From: CAVRTJ01 sp964507185
GTDB taxonomy: Bacteria; Acidobacteriota; UBA4820; DSQY01
Direction of reading: 5' to 3'
Assembly: GCA_964507185.1 (NCBI GenBank)
Contig: CAZDOY010000014.1
Location: 11,241 to 75,240, forward strand
Length of the DNA: 64,000 nt
Within the stretch, counting starts at the first letter, position 1, and each line of letters opens with the position of its first letter. A program made the translations under genes and the position numbers. Shown here piece after piece: positions 10,001 through 18,351 of the stretch. Under the pieces are notes generated by a model. That model was not told where the DNA came from, made no database searches, and saw only the letters and a program-made list of their open reading frames with translations.

Positions 10001-10405
10001 TGCCCTGCGCGCCCGCTGAAACCACGGGTGCTGGTCGGAGGTGTGGTTGATGACCATTTCGGTGATCACCTTCAACCCCCGATTGTGCGCTTCATTGAGG
10101 AAGCGCTTGAAGTCCTTCACCGTCCCGTAGTCCGGGTTGACGCTGCAGTAATCGGCGATGTCGTACCCGCCGTCCCTCAGCGGCGACGGGTAGAACGGCA
10201 GGAGCCACAGCGCCGTGACACCCAGGTCGCTCAGGTAATCGAGTTTCTCCGTCAGGCCGGCGAAATCTCCCGACCCGTCGCCATCCGAGTCCTTGAAGGC
10301 GCGGACGTGAAGCTCGTAGATGACGGCGTCCTTGTACCACCGGGGGTGTCCTTCCTGTCCCTGTGCACGCGATGTCTTCGGCTTCGTCATGGGTTCTTTC
10401 CGCAT
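7010..10405 (-). CDS. treS: Trehalose synthase / maltokinase fusion (TreS-Mak)
   Basis: A 1131-residue bifunctional enzyme. Residues ~20-560 are GH13 trehalose synthase, interconverting trehalose and maltose, with D219 ('GMRLDAVPYL'), E261 ('LLAEANQW') and D327 ('RNHDELTLEM'). Residues ~590-1131 are maltokinase, which uses ATP to make maltose 1-phosphate; the aminoglycoside-kinase-like catalytic signature 'CHGDFHLGQVL' (D982) and 'AVIDFEGEPA' (D999) are intact. The TreS-Mak fusion is a known form in GlgE-pathway organisms. I chose the ATG at 10405 because it forms a TGATG overlap with the glgE stop; an in-frame ATG at 10390 is an alternative. Longer upstream extension of this frame runs through glgE and is not real. 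The product of this enzyme is the substrate of the preceding gene's product. Confidence 0.95.
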   Translation of the reverse strand: MRKEPMTKPKTSRAQGQEGHPRWYKDAVIYELHVRAFKDSDGDGSGDFAGLTEKLDYLSDLGVTALWLLPFYPSPLRDGGYDIADYCSVNPDYGTVKDFKRFLNEAHNRGLKVITEMVINHTSDQHPWFQRARRAPAGSRARRFYVWSETRDRYAGTRIIFPDFENSNWAWDPVAKAYYWHRFYSHQPDLNFDNPDVRRAILKVVDFWFGMGVDGMRLDAVPYLFEREGTNCENLPETHVFLKELRAHVDARFKDKMLLAEANQWSEDAAAYFGEGDECHMNFHFPLMPRLFMSLSAEDRFPLVDILQQTPRIPESCQWAIFLRNHDELTLEMVTDEERSHMYRAYAADPQARINIGIRRRLAPLLGNDRRKIELLNALLLSLPGTPVLYYGDEIGMGDNIFLGDRDGVRTPMQWSSDRNGGFSNTNPQRLYLPLILDQSYHYAAVNVETQQGNPNSLWWLMKRLIAMRNQHRAFGWGSFEFVYPQNNKVLAYLRRHEGGVILVVANLSRHAQQAEIELEGFEGYTPVELFGRTRFGKVRDCPYCLALNPYGFYWFELEAPVHEDAIAHRQAEGELPVLSVPRNGWDSILKGRNVRRLERALPRYLLGSRWFGGKSRTISGVEVLDVIWMQGRARGDRAALVLLDVAYQEGDAETYLLPVAFMQGQEGQALLEAHPAAAICWLDLSGRGGRGLLYDAVYSQMLPRRLLDLFARRRQVEAGRGVLATHRNAKINGGVRKAAEDLQAEVVGAEQSNTSIIYDEAFVLKLYRKLERGENPELEIGRFLTESAGFPHAPQLAGHISYEVRKQAPMTLGVLHRYVENHGDAWTYTLNVLSHFFDRILTHAAFASGPPEEYLDRRPLLERSAGEINQEGVDLVGAYVESARLLGIRTAEMHIALASRSEDPRFSPELFTTLYQRSLYQSMRNLARQTLDLLSERRGAVPQSKADLVRRVLANDKAVNERFKRLLGRKLDANRIRCHGDFHLGQVLNTGKDFAVIDFEGEPARSLAERQLKRSPFRDVAGMLRSFHYAAYQAFKHQVEIGMIKRGQEEPAKAWADFWYTTVSGEFLRSYMETAGESPVLAVSEATAGLLLGAYLLDKAVYELGYELNNRPAWVDIPLTGILWLVETEP

Positions 10406-12384
10406 CAGCGCCGCGAGGGTCGCACGCCCCGTCTCCCGCTGTTCTTGACCAGCAGAATGTGGGCGGGCTGCTTCTGCGGGGCCAGTTCGACGAAGTTCCT
10501 CGCCCCGTTCCAGGCGTAGGTCTCCCCGCCCAGCAGGTCCTCCACGCTGAATGCCGCCCCGTCGACCGCCAGGTCCTCGAGCTTCAGGTTCGTCCATCCC
10601 GACTGTCGATTGCGCGGATCGAGGTTCACCACCGTCAGGATGACGTTCGTCCCGTTCTCGGTGCGCTTGCTGTAGGCGAGGAGCTGGGGATTGTCGGTGT
10701 CGTGAAAGACCAGGCCGTCGTTGGCCTGCAGGGCGGGGTTGTCCCGCCGGATGCCGTTCACCCTTGCGATCAGCTCCCGCAGGCTGTCCGGGCGGTCCCT
10801 GTCCCAGTGCCTGATCTCGTATTTTTCCGAGTTCCGGTATTCTTCGCTCCCCGGCCGCCGCGGCGTGCCGACGCAGAGCTCGAACGCGGGACCGTAAATG
10901 CCGTAACTGGCGCCCAGGGTGGCCGCGAGCACAAGCCTGACGGCGAACGCGGGCCGCCCGCCCGTCTGCAGGTATTCGTGGAGAATGTCCGGCGTGTTCG
11001 CGAAGAAGTTGGGCCTGAAGAAATCCCTGACCGGCGGGCGGGTCAGTTCGGTCAGGTACTCCCTGAGTTCCCACCCCTGGTTTCGCCACGTGAAGTAGGA
11101 GTAGGACTGCGTGAATCCGATCATGGCCAGATGATACATCACCTTCGGACGCGTGAAGGCTTCCGACAGGAAGATCGTGCCCGGATGCGCGCGCTTGATG
11201 CCCCCGATGCACCATTCCCAGAATCGAAAGGCCTTCGTGTGCGGGTTGTCCACGCGGAAGATCCCTACCCCGTTGTCGATCCAGAACTCGAACACGCTCC
11301 TGAGTTCCTTCCAGAGCGCTTTCCAGTCCCGGCATTCCAGGTCCAGGGGATAGATGTCCTCGTACTTCTTAGGTGGGTTCTCGGCGAAGCGGATCGACCC
11401 GTCCGGCCGGCTCTTGAACCAGTCCGGATGATCCTTGACGTACGGGTGGTCCGGTGAGCACTGGAATGCCACGTCCAGGGCGATCTCCAATCCGTACCCG
11501 CGCGCCGCTTCCACCAGCGTCCTGAAATCTTCGAGCGTGCCCAGCTCCGGATGGATCGCCTTGAATCCGCCGAGTTCGCTCCCGATGGCCCACGGGCTGC
11601 CCGGGTCCCCGGGGCGGCACTCGAGGGCGTTGTTCGCCCCCTTCCTGTTCGTGACGCCTATGGGGTGAATGGGGGGCAGGTACAGCACGTCGAAGCCCAT
11701 GGATGCGACGTAGGGAAGGACGTCCACGCAATCCATGAAGGTCCCGTGCCTGCCGGGTTTGGAGGAACACGACCGCGGAAACATTTCGTACCAGGAGCCG
11801 AAACGGGCCCGCGGCCTGTCGACGGTTGCGCGAAGAACGCGCGGATAAACGGACGCGTTTTTCCGCTCGTCGAGCGACAACATGAGGCCCGCCGTACGGG
11901 GCTCCGCCGCCCTCTCGAAGCGCTTTTCCGGGGCCGCATCGCCCGTCATGAAATCCGCGATCGTCTCCAGATATTTGCGGTCCGGTGCCGAGGCCCGTCC
12001 CGACGCTTCGCGCAGAAGGGAGGCGCCCTCGAGGAACTCCGGATCGACGTCCATGCCCGCCTCGATCTTCTTTGCCGTGTGGCCGCACCACGTCCGGAAG
12101 CGGTCGATCCAGGCGAGGACCGTGTATTCGTAGGGAGCCAGTTCCGTGACCTGAAAACGTCCGGTCCACCGGTCGTTTACCATCGGCTCCATCCGAACCT
12201 CGGTCCACTTTCTCCGTCCCCTGCGCCTGTATCGGAGCAGGCAGGTGATGACGTCGTATCCGTCGGCGAACGCATCCGCCTCCACGACCATCCACTCGCC
12301 CACCACGCGTTTGGCCGGATAGAGCCCTTCTTCGACCTCGGGGCTGACGTTCTTGATGACGACCCTCTTCATAGCGTCTTCCAT
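10405..12384 (-). CDS. glgE: GlgE alpha-1,4-glucan:maltose-1-phosphate maltosyltransferase
   Basis: A 659-residue GH13 subfamily 3 enzyme that elongates alpha-1,4-glucan by maltosyl units from maltose 1-phosphate. The N-terminal ~100 residues form the usual beta domain, residues ~100-180 the helical insert, and then the barrel with 'LPPIHPIGVTNRKG', D379 in 'IFRVDNPHTK', E408 in 'FLSEAFTRP' and D466 in 'NTPDILHEYL'. Length matches the family. It is the first gene of the four-gene operon. The start at 12384 (MEDAMKR) has a GGAG about nine bases upstream; the alternative ATG at 12372 (MKRVV) has GGAAG at five bases, so the true start may be either. A TTGACA/TAGACT promoter lies ~190 bases upstream. 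Confidence 0.96.
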   Translation of the reverse strand: MEDAMKRVVIKNVSPEVEEGLYPAKRVVGEWMVVEADAFADGYDVITCLLRYRRRGRRKWTEVRMEPMVNDRWTGRFQVTELAPYEYTVLAWIDRFRTWCGHTAKKIEAGMDVDPEFLEGASLLREASGRASAPDRKYLETIADFMTGDAAPEKRFERAAEPRTAGLMLSLDERKNASVYPRVLRATVDRPRARFGSWYEMFPRSCSSKPGRHGTFMDCVDVLPYVASMGFDVLYLPPIHPIGVTNRKGANNALECRPGDPGSPWAIGSELGGFKAIHPELGTLEDFRTLVEAARGYGLEIALDVAFQCSPDHPYVKDHPDWFKSRPDGSIRFAENPPKKYEDIYPLDLECRDWKALWKELRSVFEFWIDNGVGIFRVDNPHTKAFRFWEWCIGGIKRAHPGTIFLSEAFTRPKVMYHLAMIGFTQSYSYFTWRNQGWELREYLTELTRPPVRDFFRPNFFANTPDILHEYLQTGGRPAFAVRLVLAATLGASYGIYGPAFELCVGTPRRPGSEEYRNSEKYEIRHWDRDRPDSLRELIARVNGIRRDNPALQANDGLVFHDTDNPQLLAYSKRTENGTNVILTVVNLDPRNRQSGWTNLKLEDLAVDGAAFSVEDLLGGETYAWNGARNFVELAPQKQPAHILLVKNSGRRGVRPSRR

Positions 12385-12574
12385 TGCCGGTTTCTCCGAT
12401 GAGGTTTTCCCGGCCGGTCTTTTCCGGCCATCCGGTCGACCGCCGCCCTCCGACCAGTGAAAACGCCGCCTCCTGGGGGGAATTCCGCCGTTGCGGCTTC
12501 CGGGGAACAGCGGCTTTGGGCCTTGCCCCGCCGAATCTTCCGCCAGACGGGTGTTAGGGCTTGTCTACCGTTGG

Positions 12575-12604
12575 AGTCTAACCGCGCGCTTCGTTTCCTG
12601 TCAA
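12575..12604 (-). promoter_or_regulatory. Probable sigma70-type promoter of the glgE operon
   Basis: Read on the minus strand, a perfect TTGACA (12604-12599) is followed after 18 bases by TAGACT (12580-12575), four of six matches to the -10 consensus. Transcription would start near 12568 and leave a ~185-base leader before glgE. The position in the non-coding gap between the symporter and glgE supports it; no operator was recognised. Confidence 0.55.
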
Positions 12605-12674
12605 TCGCGAGCCGCGGAATCCAGGACTGTTCCGTTCGTGGACGGCGCCGGAGCCCAGGGGCTTCCGCAACAGC

Positions 12675-14438
12675 CTATTCGCCGTGAGCCGGCGGCTCGA
12701 GCTTGCCCTCCGCGACGTAGGCCAGGGTCATTTTTCTGACCACGCCGGTGAGCAGCAGGATCGCGATGAGGTTTGGAACGGCCATGAAAGCGAGCGCGAT
12801 GTCGCTGAAGGTCCACACCAGCTCGAGCGAATAGACCGCGCCGATGAACTGCATGGCGCAGAAGAGAATTCTGTAGGGCAGTATCCAGCGGTCGCCGAAG
12901 AGATACTGCGTGGCCCTGTCGCCGTAGTAGGAGGCGCTGATAGCCGTCGACAGGGCGAAGAGAAAGACCGCGATGGTCACCAGGAAATTGCCGTGATTGC
13001 CCGCCAGGCGACCGAGCCCCTTCTGGAAGGCCCAGGAGGTCAGCGGGGACCCGTTCTGCAGGGCCTTGCCCTCGATCCAAACCCGGGACGCATCCACGCG
13101 ACGGCCCTTTTCGTTCCGGAAGGCGGCCAGGGCGAAATCCCCTTGGGCGCCCGCCGGTATTCTGACCGTCCCCGAGAACGGCGCCGCACCCGAGGTATCG
13201 AGCGCATGCGCTCCGACGAGGATCTCCATGTCGTCGACGGTGCCGTTCTCCCTGACGATGCCGAAGCCAGCCGGCCGCCCGGCCGCCACCCTGAAGGTGC
13301 CCGATGCTATGTCTCCCCGCCTGACGACGCCGTCCCTGTGCACGGTGGCCCCGGCGACGACGGCCGTGAGAGAGGATTGTTCGGTCACGGCCAGTTTCTG
13401 CGCCTGCTTCTGGGTCCAGACGCCCGTCGTCAGTATGACCAGGCCCGTAATGGTGCACACCACCAATGTATCGACGAAGGGACCGAGCATCGCCACAACG
13501 CCTTCCCGCACGGGCTCATCCGTCCTGGCCGCGGCGTGGACGATGGGCGCCGACCCGAGGCCGGACTCGTTGGAAAACAGTCCCCGCTTGACGCCCCAGG
13601 TCAGCAGAAAGACGAAACCTCCGCCGGCGAACCCTCCGACCTCTGCGGCCGGCCGGAAGGCCGACACAACGATCAGCCTGAGGGTGGGCAGGATCTGGCC
13701 GGCGTTGAGCACGAGGACGGCCAGCCCTGCGACGATGTAGAGGAGGCACATGAAAGGGACGAGCTTCGAGGTGACCTTACCTATGCGGCGTATCCCGCCG
13801 AGAATGACCGCCGCAACCAGGACCGCCATGATCAAACCGGTGAGAATGGTGGGAATCCTGAGATCCTGGCGGAACTGGTCGGCGACCGTGAAGGATTGGA
13901 CCGCATCCCCCATACCCAGGGGCGTGATGGCCGTGGCCACGGCGAAGGCGACGGCCATGGGCTTCCAGCTCTTACCCAGGCCTCTCTCGATGTAGTACAT
14001 GGGACCGCCCGAGGCTTCCCCCTTGGGGGATATCTTCCTGAAGCGCTGGGCGAGGGTGCACTCCGTGAACTTCAGCGCCATGCCGAGAACGGCCGTCACC
14101 CACATCCAGAAGAGCGTGCCGGGACCGCCGTAGTGAATCGCGGTCGCCACACCCGCGATATTGGCAATGCCGATGGTCGCGGACAGAGCCGTGGAGAGAG
14201 CCTGGAAGTGCGTCAGGTCGCCCTCGTGGTGAGGGTCGTCGTAGTCGCCCTTCAGAACCCGGATCCCGTGCCAGAAGCGCCTGACCTGGATGCCGCGCAG
14301 CCTTATGGTCGTGACGATGCCCGTGCCGACGAGCAGCAGAACCATGAGGGGCATGGCCGAGGGCCAATCCCACACGTAGCGGTTCAGGCCGAAAAGAATC
14401 GTCTTAAGAGCGTCGATCAGACCAGCAAATAAGGGCAC
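12675..14438 (-). CDS. Sodium:alanine/glycine symporter (AGCS family) with a large internal insert
   Basis: A 587-residue inner-membrane protein of the AGCS (SSF-like LeuT fold) family, which imports alanine or glycine with a cation. Family signatures are present: 'GGIRRIGKVTSKLVPFMC', 'GVKRGLFSNESGLGSAPI' and 'ALSATIGIANIAGVATAI'. AGCS proteins are usually 450-490 residues; the extra length is one block, about residues 342-463, between 'TGVW' and 'LTSWAFQKGLG'. It is rich in Gly, Val and charged residues, lacks hydrophobic helices and looks like a beta-rich domain in an extracytoplasmic loop. The start is GTG at 14438 with GAGGT five bases upstream. It has its own TTGACA-type promoter and lies upstream of glgE on the same strand. 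Confidence 0.9.
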   Translation of the reverse strand: MPLFAGLIDALKTILFGLNRYVWDWPSAMPLMVLLLVGTGIVTTIRLRGIQVRRFWHGIRVLKGDYDDPHHEGDLTHFQALSTALSATIGIANIAGVATAIHYGGPGTLFWMWVTAVLGMALKFTECTLAQRFRKISPKGEASGGPMYYIERGLGKSWKPMAVAFAVATAITPLGMGDAVQSFTVADQFRQDLRIPTILTGLIMAVLVAAVILGGIRRIGKVTSKLVPFMCLLYIVAGLAVLVLNAGQILPTLRLIVVSAFRPAAEVGGFAGGGFVFLLTWGVKRGLFSNESGLGSAPIVHAAARTDEPVREGVVAMLGPFVDTLVVCTITGLVILTTGVWTQKQAQKLAVTEQSSLTAVVAGATVHRDGVVRRGDIASGTFRVAAGRPAGFGIVRENGTVDDMEILVGAHALDTSGAAPFSGTVRIPAGAQGDFALAAFRNEKGRRVDASRVWIEGKALQNGSPLTSWAFQKGLGRLAGNHGNFLVTIAVFLFALSTAISASYYGDRATQYLFGDRWILPYRILFCAMQFIGAVYSLELVWTFSDIALAFMAVPNLIAILLLTGVVRKMTLAYVAEGKLEPPAHGE

Positions 14439-14504
14439 GGCACCTCGCGGCGTTGCTTAGTTGACGGGGCGACTCCGTGGAGCCGTTGTGAACGTTGAAT
14501 TGTA

Positions 14505-14534
14505 ATTATGAGCCGGATCGGGAGTGCCTGTCAA
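14505..14534 (-). promoter_or_regulatory. Probable promoter of the AGCS symporter gene
   Basis: On the minus strand TTGACA (14534-14529) is followed after 18 bases by CATAAT (14510-14505), five of six matches to the -10 consensus. The expected start near 14498 gives a ~60-base leader. The spacing and -35 box are the same as in the glgE promoter at 12575-12604. Confidence 0.6.
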
Positions 14535-14583
14535 ATATGCTTTTCAAAGGCGTTCTACATCTGGGATTGAACCGGAGCGAGCC

Positions 14584-15342
14584 TTACGAGCGGTCGGACT
14601 TCTTGAAGACCGTCACGATACCGAGCGGCTCGCCCTTTTCGTTCCGGATCGCGCCGATGCTGCACCCGATCGTCAGGATCCGCCTGTTTCGCCTCAGCTT
14701 GTACCACTGGAAGCCGAATCCGATGGCCTCTTCCTTGAGATAACGCGCCCAATAGTTCTCGACCGGTTCGCCCGTCTCGCTGTCCAGCAGGGGTATGACT
14801 TCCTGTATGTCCTGGCCCACGGCCTGTTCGTGGCGCCACCCCGTGAGAGCTTCCGCCATCGCGCTCATGAACTTCACCCGCCCCCGCGTATCGGTCGCGA
14901 TGACGGCCTCTGAGATGCTCCGCAGCGTGGCCATGAGCCACTGCTGGCTTTCGATCAGCTTCCTCGCGAAGGCGTGCCTGTCGAGGGCCACCTCGATGGC
15001 AGCCTGCAGGTCCCTGTCTCTTATGGGTTTGTACACATAGCCGTAAAGGGCCGCGCCCTTGCTCTTCTTGAGGATCTTCTCGTCCGTGTGCGCCGTCATG
15101 TAGATGACGGGGATGTCGTTGCGGGACATGATCTGCTCGGCGGCGGTGATGCCGTCCATGAGGCCCGCGAGGACGATGTCCATGATCACCAGGGCGGGGC
15201 CGAGTTCGCCCGCTCTCCTGACGGCCTCCTCACCCGTGGTCACGTGCCCGGCCACCGTGTAGCCCAGCCTGTTAAGCGTCTCCACGATCAGCTTGGCGCT
15301 GAGTTTGTCGTCTTCCACGACGAGAATGGAACAAGGCGTCAT
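14584..15342 (-). CDS. Response regulator: receiver domain followed by a PAS domain
   Basis: A 252-residue soluble protein. Residues 1-~120 are a CheY-like receiver: the acidic pair in 'ILVVEDDKLSA', the phospho-acceptor Asp in 'LVIMDIVLAG', a Thr in 'VIYMTAHTD' and the Lys in 'GYVYKPIRD'. Residues ~130-250 form a PAS domain ('SISEAVIATDTRGRVKFMS', ending 'LGIVTVFKKSD'). No DNA-binding, kinase or GGDEF output is present, so it probably works by protein contact or as a PAS sensor adapter. I chose the ATG at 15342 because AAGGAG lies seven bases before it; the ATG at 15348 is too close to that site. The SpoIIE-type phosphatase upstream on the same strand may be a partner. Confidence 0.87.
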   Translation of the reverse strand: MTPCSILVVEDDKLSAKLIVETLNRLGYTVAGHVTTGEEAVRRAGELGPALVIMDIVLAGLMDGITAAEQIMSRNDIPVIYMTAHTDEKILKKSKGAALYGYVYKPIRDRDLQAAIEVALDRHAFARKLIESQQWLMATLRSISEAVIATDTRGRVKFMSAMAEALTGWRHEQAVGQDIQEVIPLLDSETGEPVENYWARYLKEEAIGFGFQWYKLRRNRRILTIGCSIGAIRNEKGEPLGIVTVFKKSDRS

Positions 15343-15415
15343 GATCATTCTCCTTGTTTCTGCCAGGGAAGGCAGAACAATAGGGTGATCGACCTGACGG
15401 CATACTCTAAAATCT

Positions 15416-15421
15416 ATTATA
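15416..15421 (-). promoter_or_regulatory. Candidate -10 box for the receiver-PAS gene
   Basis: A perfect TATAAT is read on the minus strand inside the 201-base gap upstream of the receiver-PAS gene, about 75 bases before its ATG. No good -35 hexamer is found at 16-18 bases, so the call rests on the -10 box and position only. Confidence 0.35.
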
Positions 15422-15543
15422 ACCCCTTCTTAGAAAAACACGAAACGCAGTTCGACACCCTCCTGTCAGGACGGGGACCGGCGCGGCCGCCCCCCGGACA
15501 AACCGTCTGTGCGTGGCGCGGAATGGTCCGGATGCGGGGGGGC

Positions 15544-18351
15544 TCAGCTGCCGCGGATCCGGGCCACGAGAAGGGTCATGTCGTCGGTCTGTGGGGCGTC
15601 CTCCATGAACGCCTGCACGTCCTGGAACACGGCTCGCCGGAGCGCCTCAGCCGTCCCACCGCTCATGGCCGTCAGGACACCCGTAAGCCGACCTTCTCCG
15701 TATTCCTCCCCGCTGGGACTCTGTGCCTCCGTGATCCCGTCGGTAAAGACGACCAGGGTATCTCCGGGCCGCAGGGGCAGGACCGCCTTCGAGTATTTGG
15801 CCTGCGGCGACACGCCGAGTACCATCCCGGTAGGCTTGAGCCGGTGCACTTCGTACGTGGTTTCAGCCTCGCCGTCGACTTTCAGCGCCTCGCCTCCCAG
15901 GCTCCTGGCCTCGACGGGCCTGAGCAACATGGGGGGATTGTGGCCCGCGTTGACGTAGGTGAGCGTCCTCGCTAGCCCGTCGTACAGTCCGAAGAAGAAG
16001 GTGGCGAAACGGTTGGTGTCCGTGATCTCGCACAGCAGGCGGTTGATGTCCTGCGCCAGCAGGTCCACGTTGTCCCCGTGCACGTCGGCGTGGATTCGGA
16101 GCATGGTCTGCAGGCTCGCCATGAGGAGCGCAGCCGGCACGCCTTTTCCGCATACGTCGCCCACCGCCATGCCCAGGCGTTCCGGCCCGACCCGGATGAA
16201 GTCGTAGCTGTCTCCTCCGACGCCCCGGGCCGGCATGCAGGCGCCGACATAGTCCAGGCCGGCTATCTCCGGCGGATTCTGCGGCAAGAGTCTCGTTTGC
16301 ACGTTCCTCGCGATGGAGATGTCGTGCCGGAGCTTGAGCTGTTCGGCCTCCTGCTGGATCGAGGCCGCATAGGCCAGGGTCGATGCCAGTTGCCGTCCGA
16401 CGCCGAGAAGCAGGTCCTTGTCTTCCCGGGTGTACGGTTCCTCGGATCTCTTTTCGCCCAGCGTCAGAAAGCCTATCAAGCGCCTGTGCGCGACGAGAGG
16501 GACAAGCAGGCTGGTGTTGTAGCGTCTGAACAGCTCTCTTTCGGTCGAGGGCCCGGGGTGGTAGCTCCGGTCCTTTCTCGTCCCGTCCGGGTCGTGGGGA
16601 TCGACGCCCAGTACGCAGGGCGTGGAGTCGGCCATGGCCTCCAGGCGGCGGCCCGTCTGCGATTCCGCCGGCAGGATTTCGGGCGCGCATTCTCCGGCGA
16701 CACCGTCCACAGCTTCATCTTCCGACCTCAGGTGCCGCCAGAAGCAGACGAAGTCGTCCGTGGGACCTTCCAGCCGGCCCAGAACCCGGCGCTCGTGCTC
16801 GCTTTTGCCGGGCAGTCTGACGATTTCCGTGCCGCGGACAAAGACACCTATCTGGTCCGGGTGCAAAGAGTCCATGATTTTGCTCGCCGCCATCTGGACG
16901 ACCCATCCGGGACGCGTGGCGAAGCGTTCGAGATTCTGCCCCAGGTCCGTGAGTATGAGACGGGCGTCGTAAGCCTCTCTGAAAAAGCGCCTGTCGAGGG
17001 CCTGCATGACAGCCTTGTTCATCCGCCGCAGGATGAGCACGAAGACCATCGTGACCAGGGCCGTGGCCAGGGCCAGCGCCCCGGTGTGCTCGGAAGCGTG
17101 AAGTTCGCCGAGAAGGGGGTCCGCCAGATAGAAGATCGCCAGAAAGAGCCCCGCCCCTTCAAGAAACAGGAACCCCCTGGAGAGAAAGGCGTACTGGAGT
17201 CCCCTTCTCAGGATCAGACGAACGCCTAACACTCTGTGCCGGACGACGGCGTATGCGAAACACATGGGGAAGAGCGCCACGCTCGTTCCGGCCACGAGGT
17301 AGGCCCACTCGGGAATCGCACCGGCCCTGACTACGACCCGGCAGAAATAGAGGACGAGAGCGGGCAGGATGCCGAGCGACCCCGCCAGGAGTATGGCCAG
17401 CCTTCTCCTTTCGTCCTGCGCGGCCGCCTTGCGGACATTGAGGATAAGCGAAACGAAGCCGAGGGCAAACAGGGCGATGAAGAAAACGTCGAGTATTATG
17501 TCCAGCCAGCCGAGCGAGGCATCGAGCGCGTGAGAGGCGGTGAAGGATAGCCCCTGGCTGTAGGCCCACATGATGTTCCAGACGGCGAAGACAAAGGGGA
17601 AAACCACAAGGCGGCTCTTGAGTCGCGGAAATCGGCGGTCTATGGGGGAGGGCGAAGGGTAGACCAGGAAGAAACGCATGAAAAGGTACGACCAGAAGGA
17701 AAACAGCGTGGCAGCGACTACCAGGTTTACCTCTCTCAGCCCAGCCGGAAATGAAGCGTAAGCTCCGGCCGGTGAAGCGTTTGCGAACGCGAAGAACAGG
17801 AGGGCCGCGAGAAAGGCCTTCTCGTCCTCGAGTTTCGCCAGGCCGATAAACACTCCGGTCAGGAGGCACAGAAGGGGCAGTCCGACGCGGAGGGCGAGCG
17901 ATCCGAGAGGCACGCCCCGGGGTTGTTCGAGGCGGCAGGGCGGGATCTCGACCCTCAGGGCCTGGGTCCGCCCATCCTCGGCATCACGCTCTATCAGCGC
18001 CTGCCAGGGCTTGGCAAAATCAAGTTCTCTCCGTGCCGCGAACAGATCGAAGAGGCCTTGAACCTGGAATATCCTCCCGTCGCCGTCCCAGACGGCCACA
18101 ATTCGATCCCCTTTTCGAAGACCCGCTTCAAAGGCCGGCGAGGGCCCCCCCCGCGCGCCGGCATCCCTCACGGACGACACCGTCAGGGCGTCTCCCGACG
18201 TATTCAGAGCCATGCCGACATCCACGAAGGAAGGCGACGACCGGCTCTTGAGGACAAAGTTGAATTCGAGACCTTGAAAAAGGAGGATGAATCCGGAGAG
18301 TACAGCTATACACCAGAACCTTCGACTTCGGGCATAGTCAGAAAGGCGCAT
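15544..18351 (-). CDS. Membrane-bound PP2C-type SpoIIE/RsbU phosphatase with PDZ-like and GAF-like regions
   Basis: A 935-residue protein. An N-terminal membrane segment (~12-32) precedes a PDZ-like region (~45-135, with 'AFEAGLRKGDRIVAV'), then about eight hydrophobic helices (~150-440), a GAF-like region (~465-665, ending 'LLVPLVAHRRLIGFLTLGE') and a SpoIIE phosphatase domain (~690-933). The PP2C metal ligands are visible: D714/D717 in 'VGGDSYDF', D732 in 'GDVCGKG', D871 in 'FTDGITEA' and D923/D924 in 'TDDMTLL'. It should dephosphorylate a Ser/Thr-phosphoprotein, typically an anti-sigma-factor antagonist, in response to an envelope signal; no STAS or anti-sigma gene is nearby. The ribosome site for the ATG at 18351 is weak. 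A gap of 201 bases separates it from the receiver-PAS gene. Confidence 0.9.
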   Translation of the reverse strand: MRLSDYARSRRFWCIAVLSGFILLFQGLEFNFVLKSRSSPSFVDVGMALNTSGDALTVSSVRDAGARGGPSPAFEAGLRKGDRIVAVWDGDGRIFQVQGLFDLFAARRELDFAKPWQALIERDAEDGRTQALRVEIPPCRLEQPRGVPLGSLALRVGLPLLCLLTGVFIGLAKLEDEKAFLAALLFFAFANASPAGAYASFPAGLREVNLVVAATLFSFWSYLFMRFFLVYPSPSPIDRRFPRLKSRLVVFPFVFAVWNIMWAYSQGLSFTASHALDASLGWLDIILDVFFIALFALGFVSLILNVRKAAAQDERRRLAILLAGSLGILPALVLYFCRVVVRAGAIPEWAYLVAGTSVALFPMCFAYAVVRHRVLGVRLILRRGLQYAFLSRGFLFLEGAGLFLAIFYLADPLLGELHASEHTGALALATALVTMVFVLILRRMNKAVMQALDRRFFREAYDARLILTDLGQNLERFATRPGWVVQMAASKIMDSLHPDQIGVFVRGTEIVRLPGKSEHERRVLGRLEGPTDDFVCFWRHLRSEDEAVDGVAGECAPEILPAESQTGRRLEAMADSTPCVLGVDPHDPDGTRKDRSYHPGPSTERELFRRYNTSLLVPLVAHRRLIGFLTLGEKRSEEPYTREDKDLLLGVGRQLASTLAYAASIQQEAEQLKLRHDISIARNVQTRLLPQNPPEIAGLDYVGACMPARGVGGDSYDFIRVGPERLGMAVGDVCGKGVPAALLMASLQTMLRIHADVHGDNVDLLAQDINRLLCEITDTNRFATFFFGLYDGLARTLTYVNAGHNPPMLLRPVEARSLGGEALKVDGEAETTYEVHRLKPTGMVLGVSPQAKYSKAVLPLRPGDTLVVFTDGITEAQSPSGEEYGEGRLTGVLTAMSGGTAEALRRAVFQDVQAFMEDAPQTDDMTLLVARIRGS

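Noticed and set aside
10405..11335. N-terminal extension of the treS frame through glgE
   Set aside because: The extension has low-complexity composition without motifs and overlaps the well-supported glgE in another frame; the TGATG overlap at 10405 gives a natural start.
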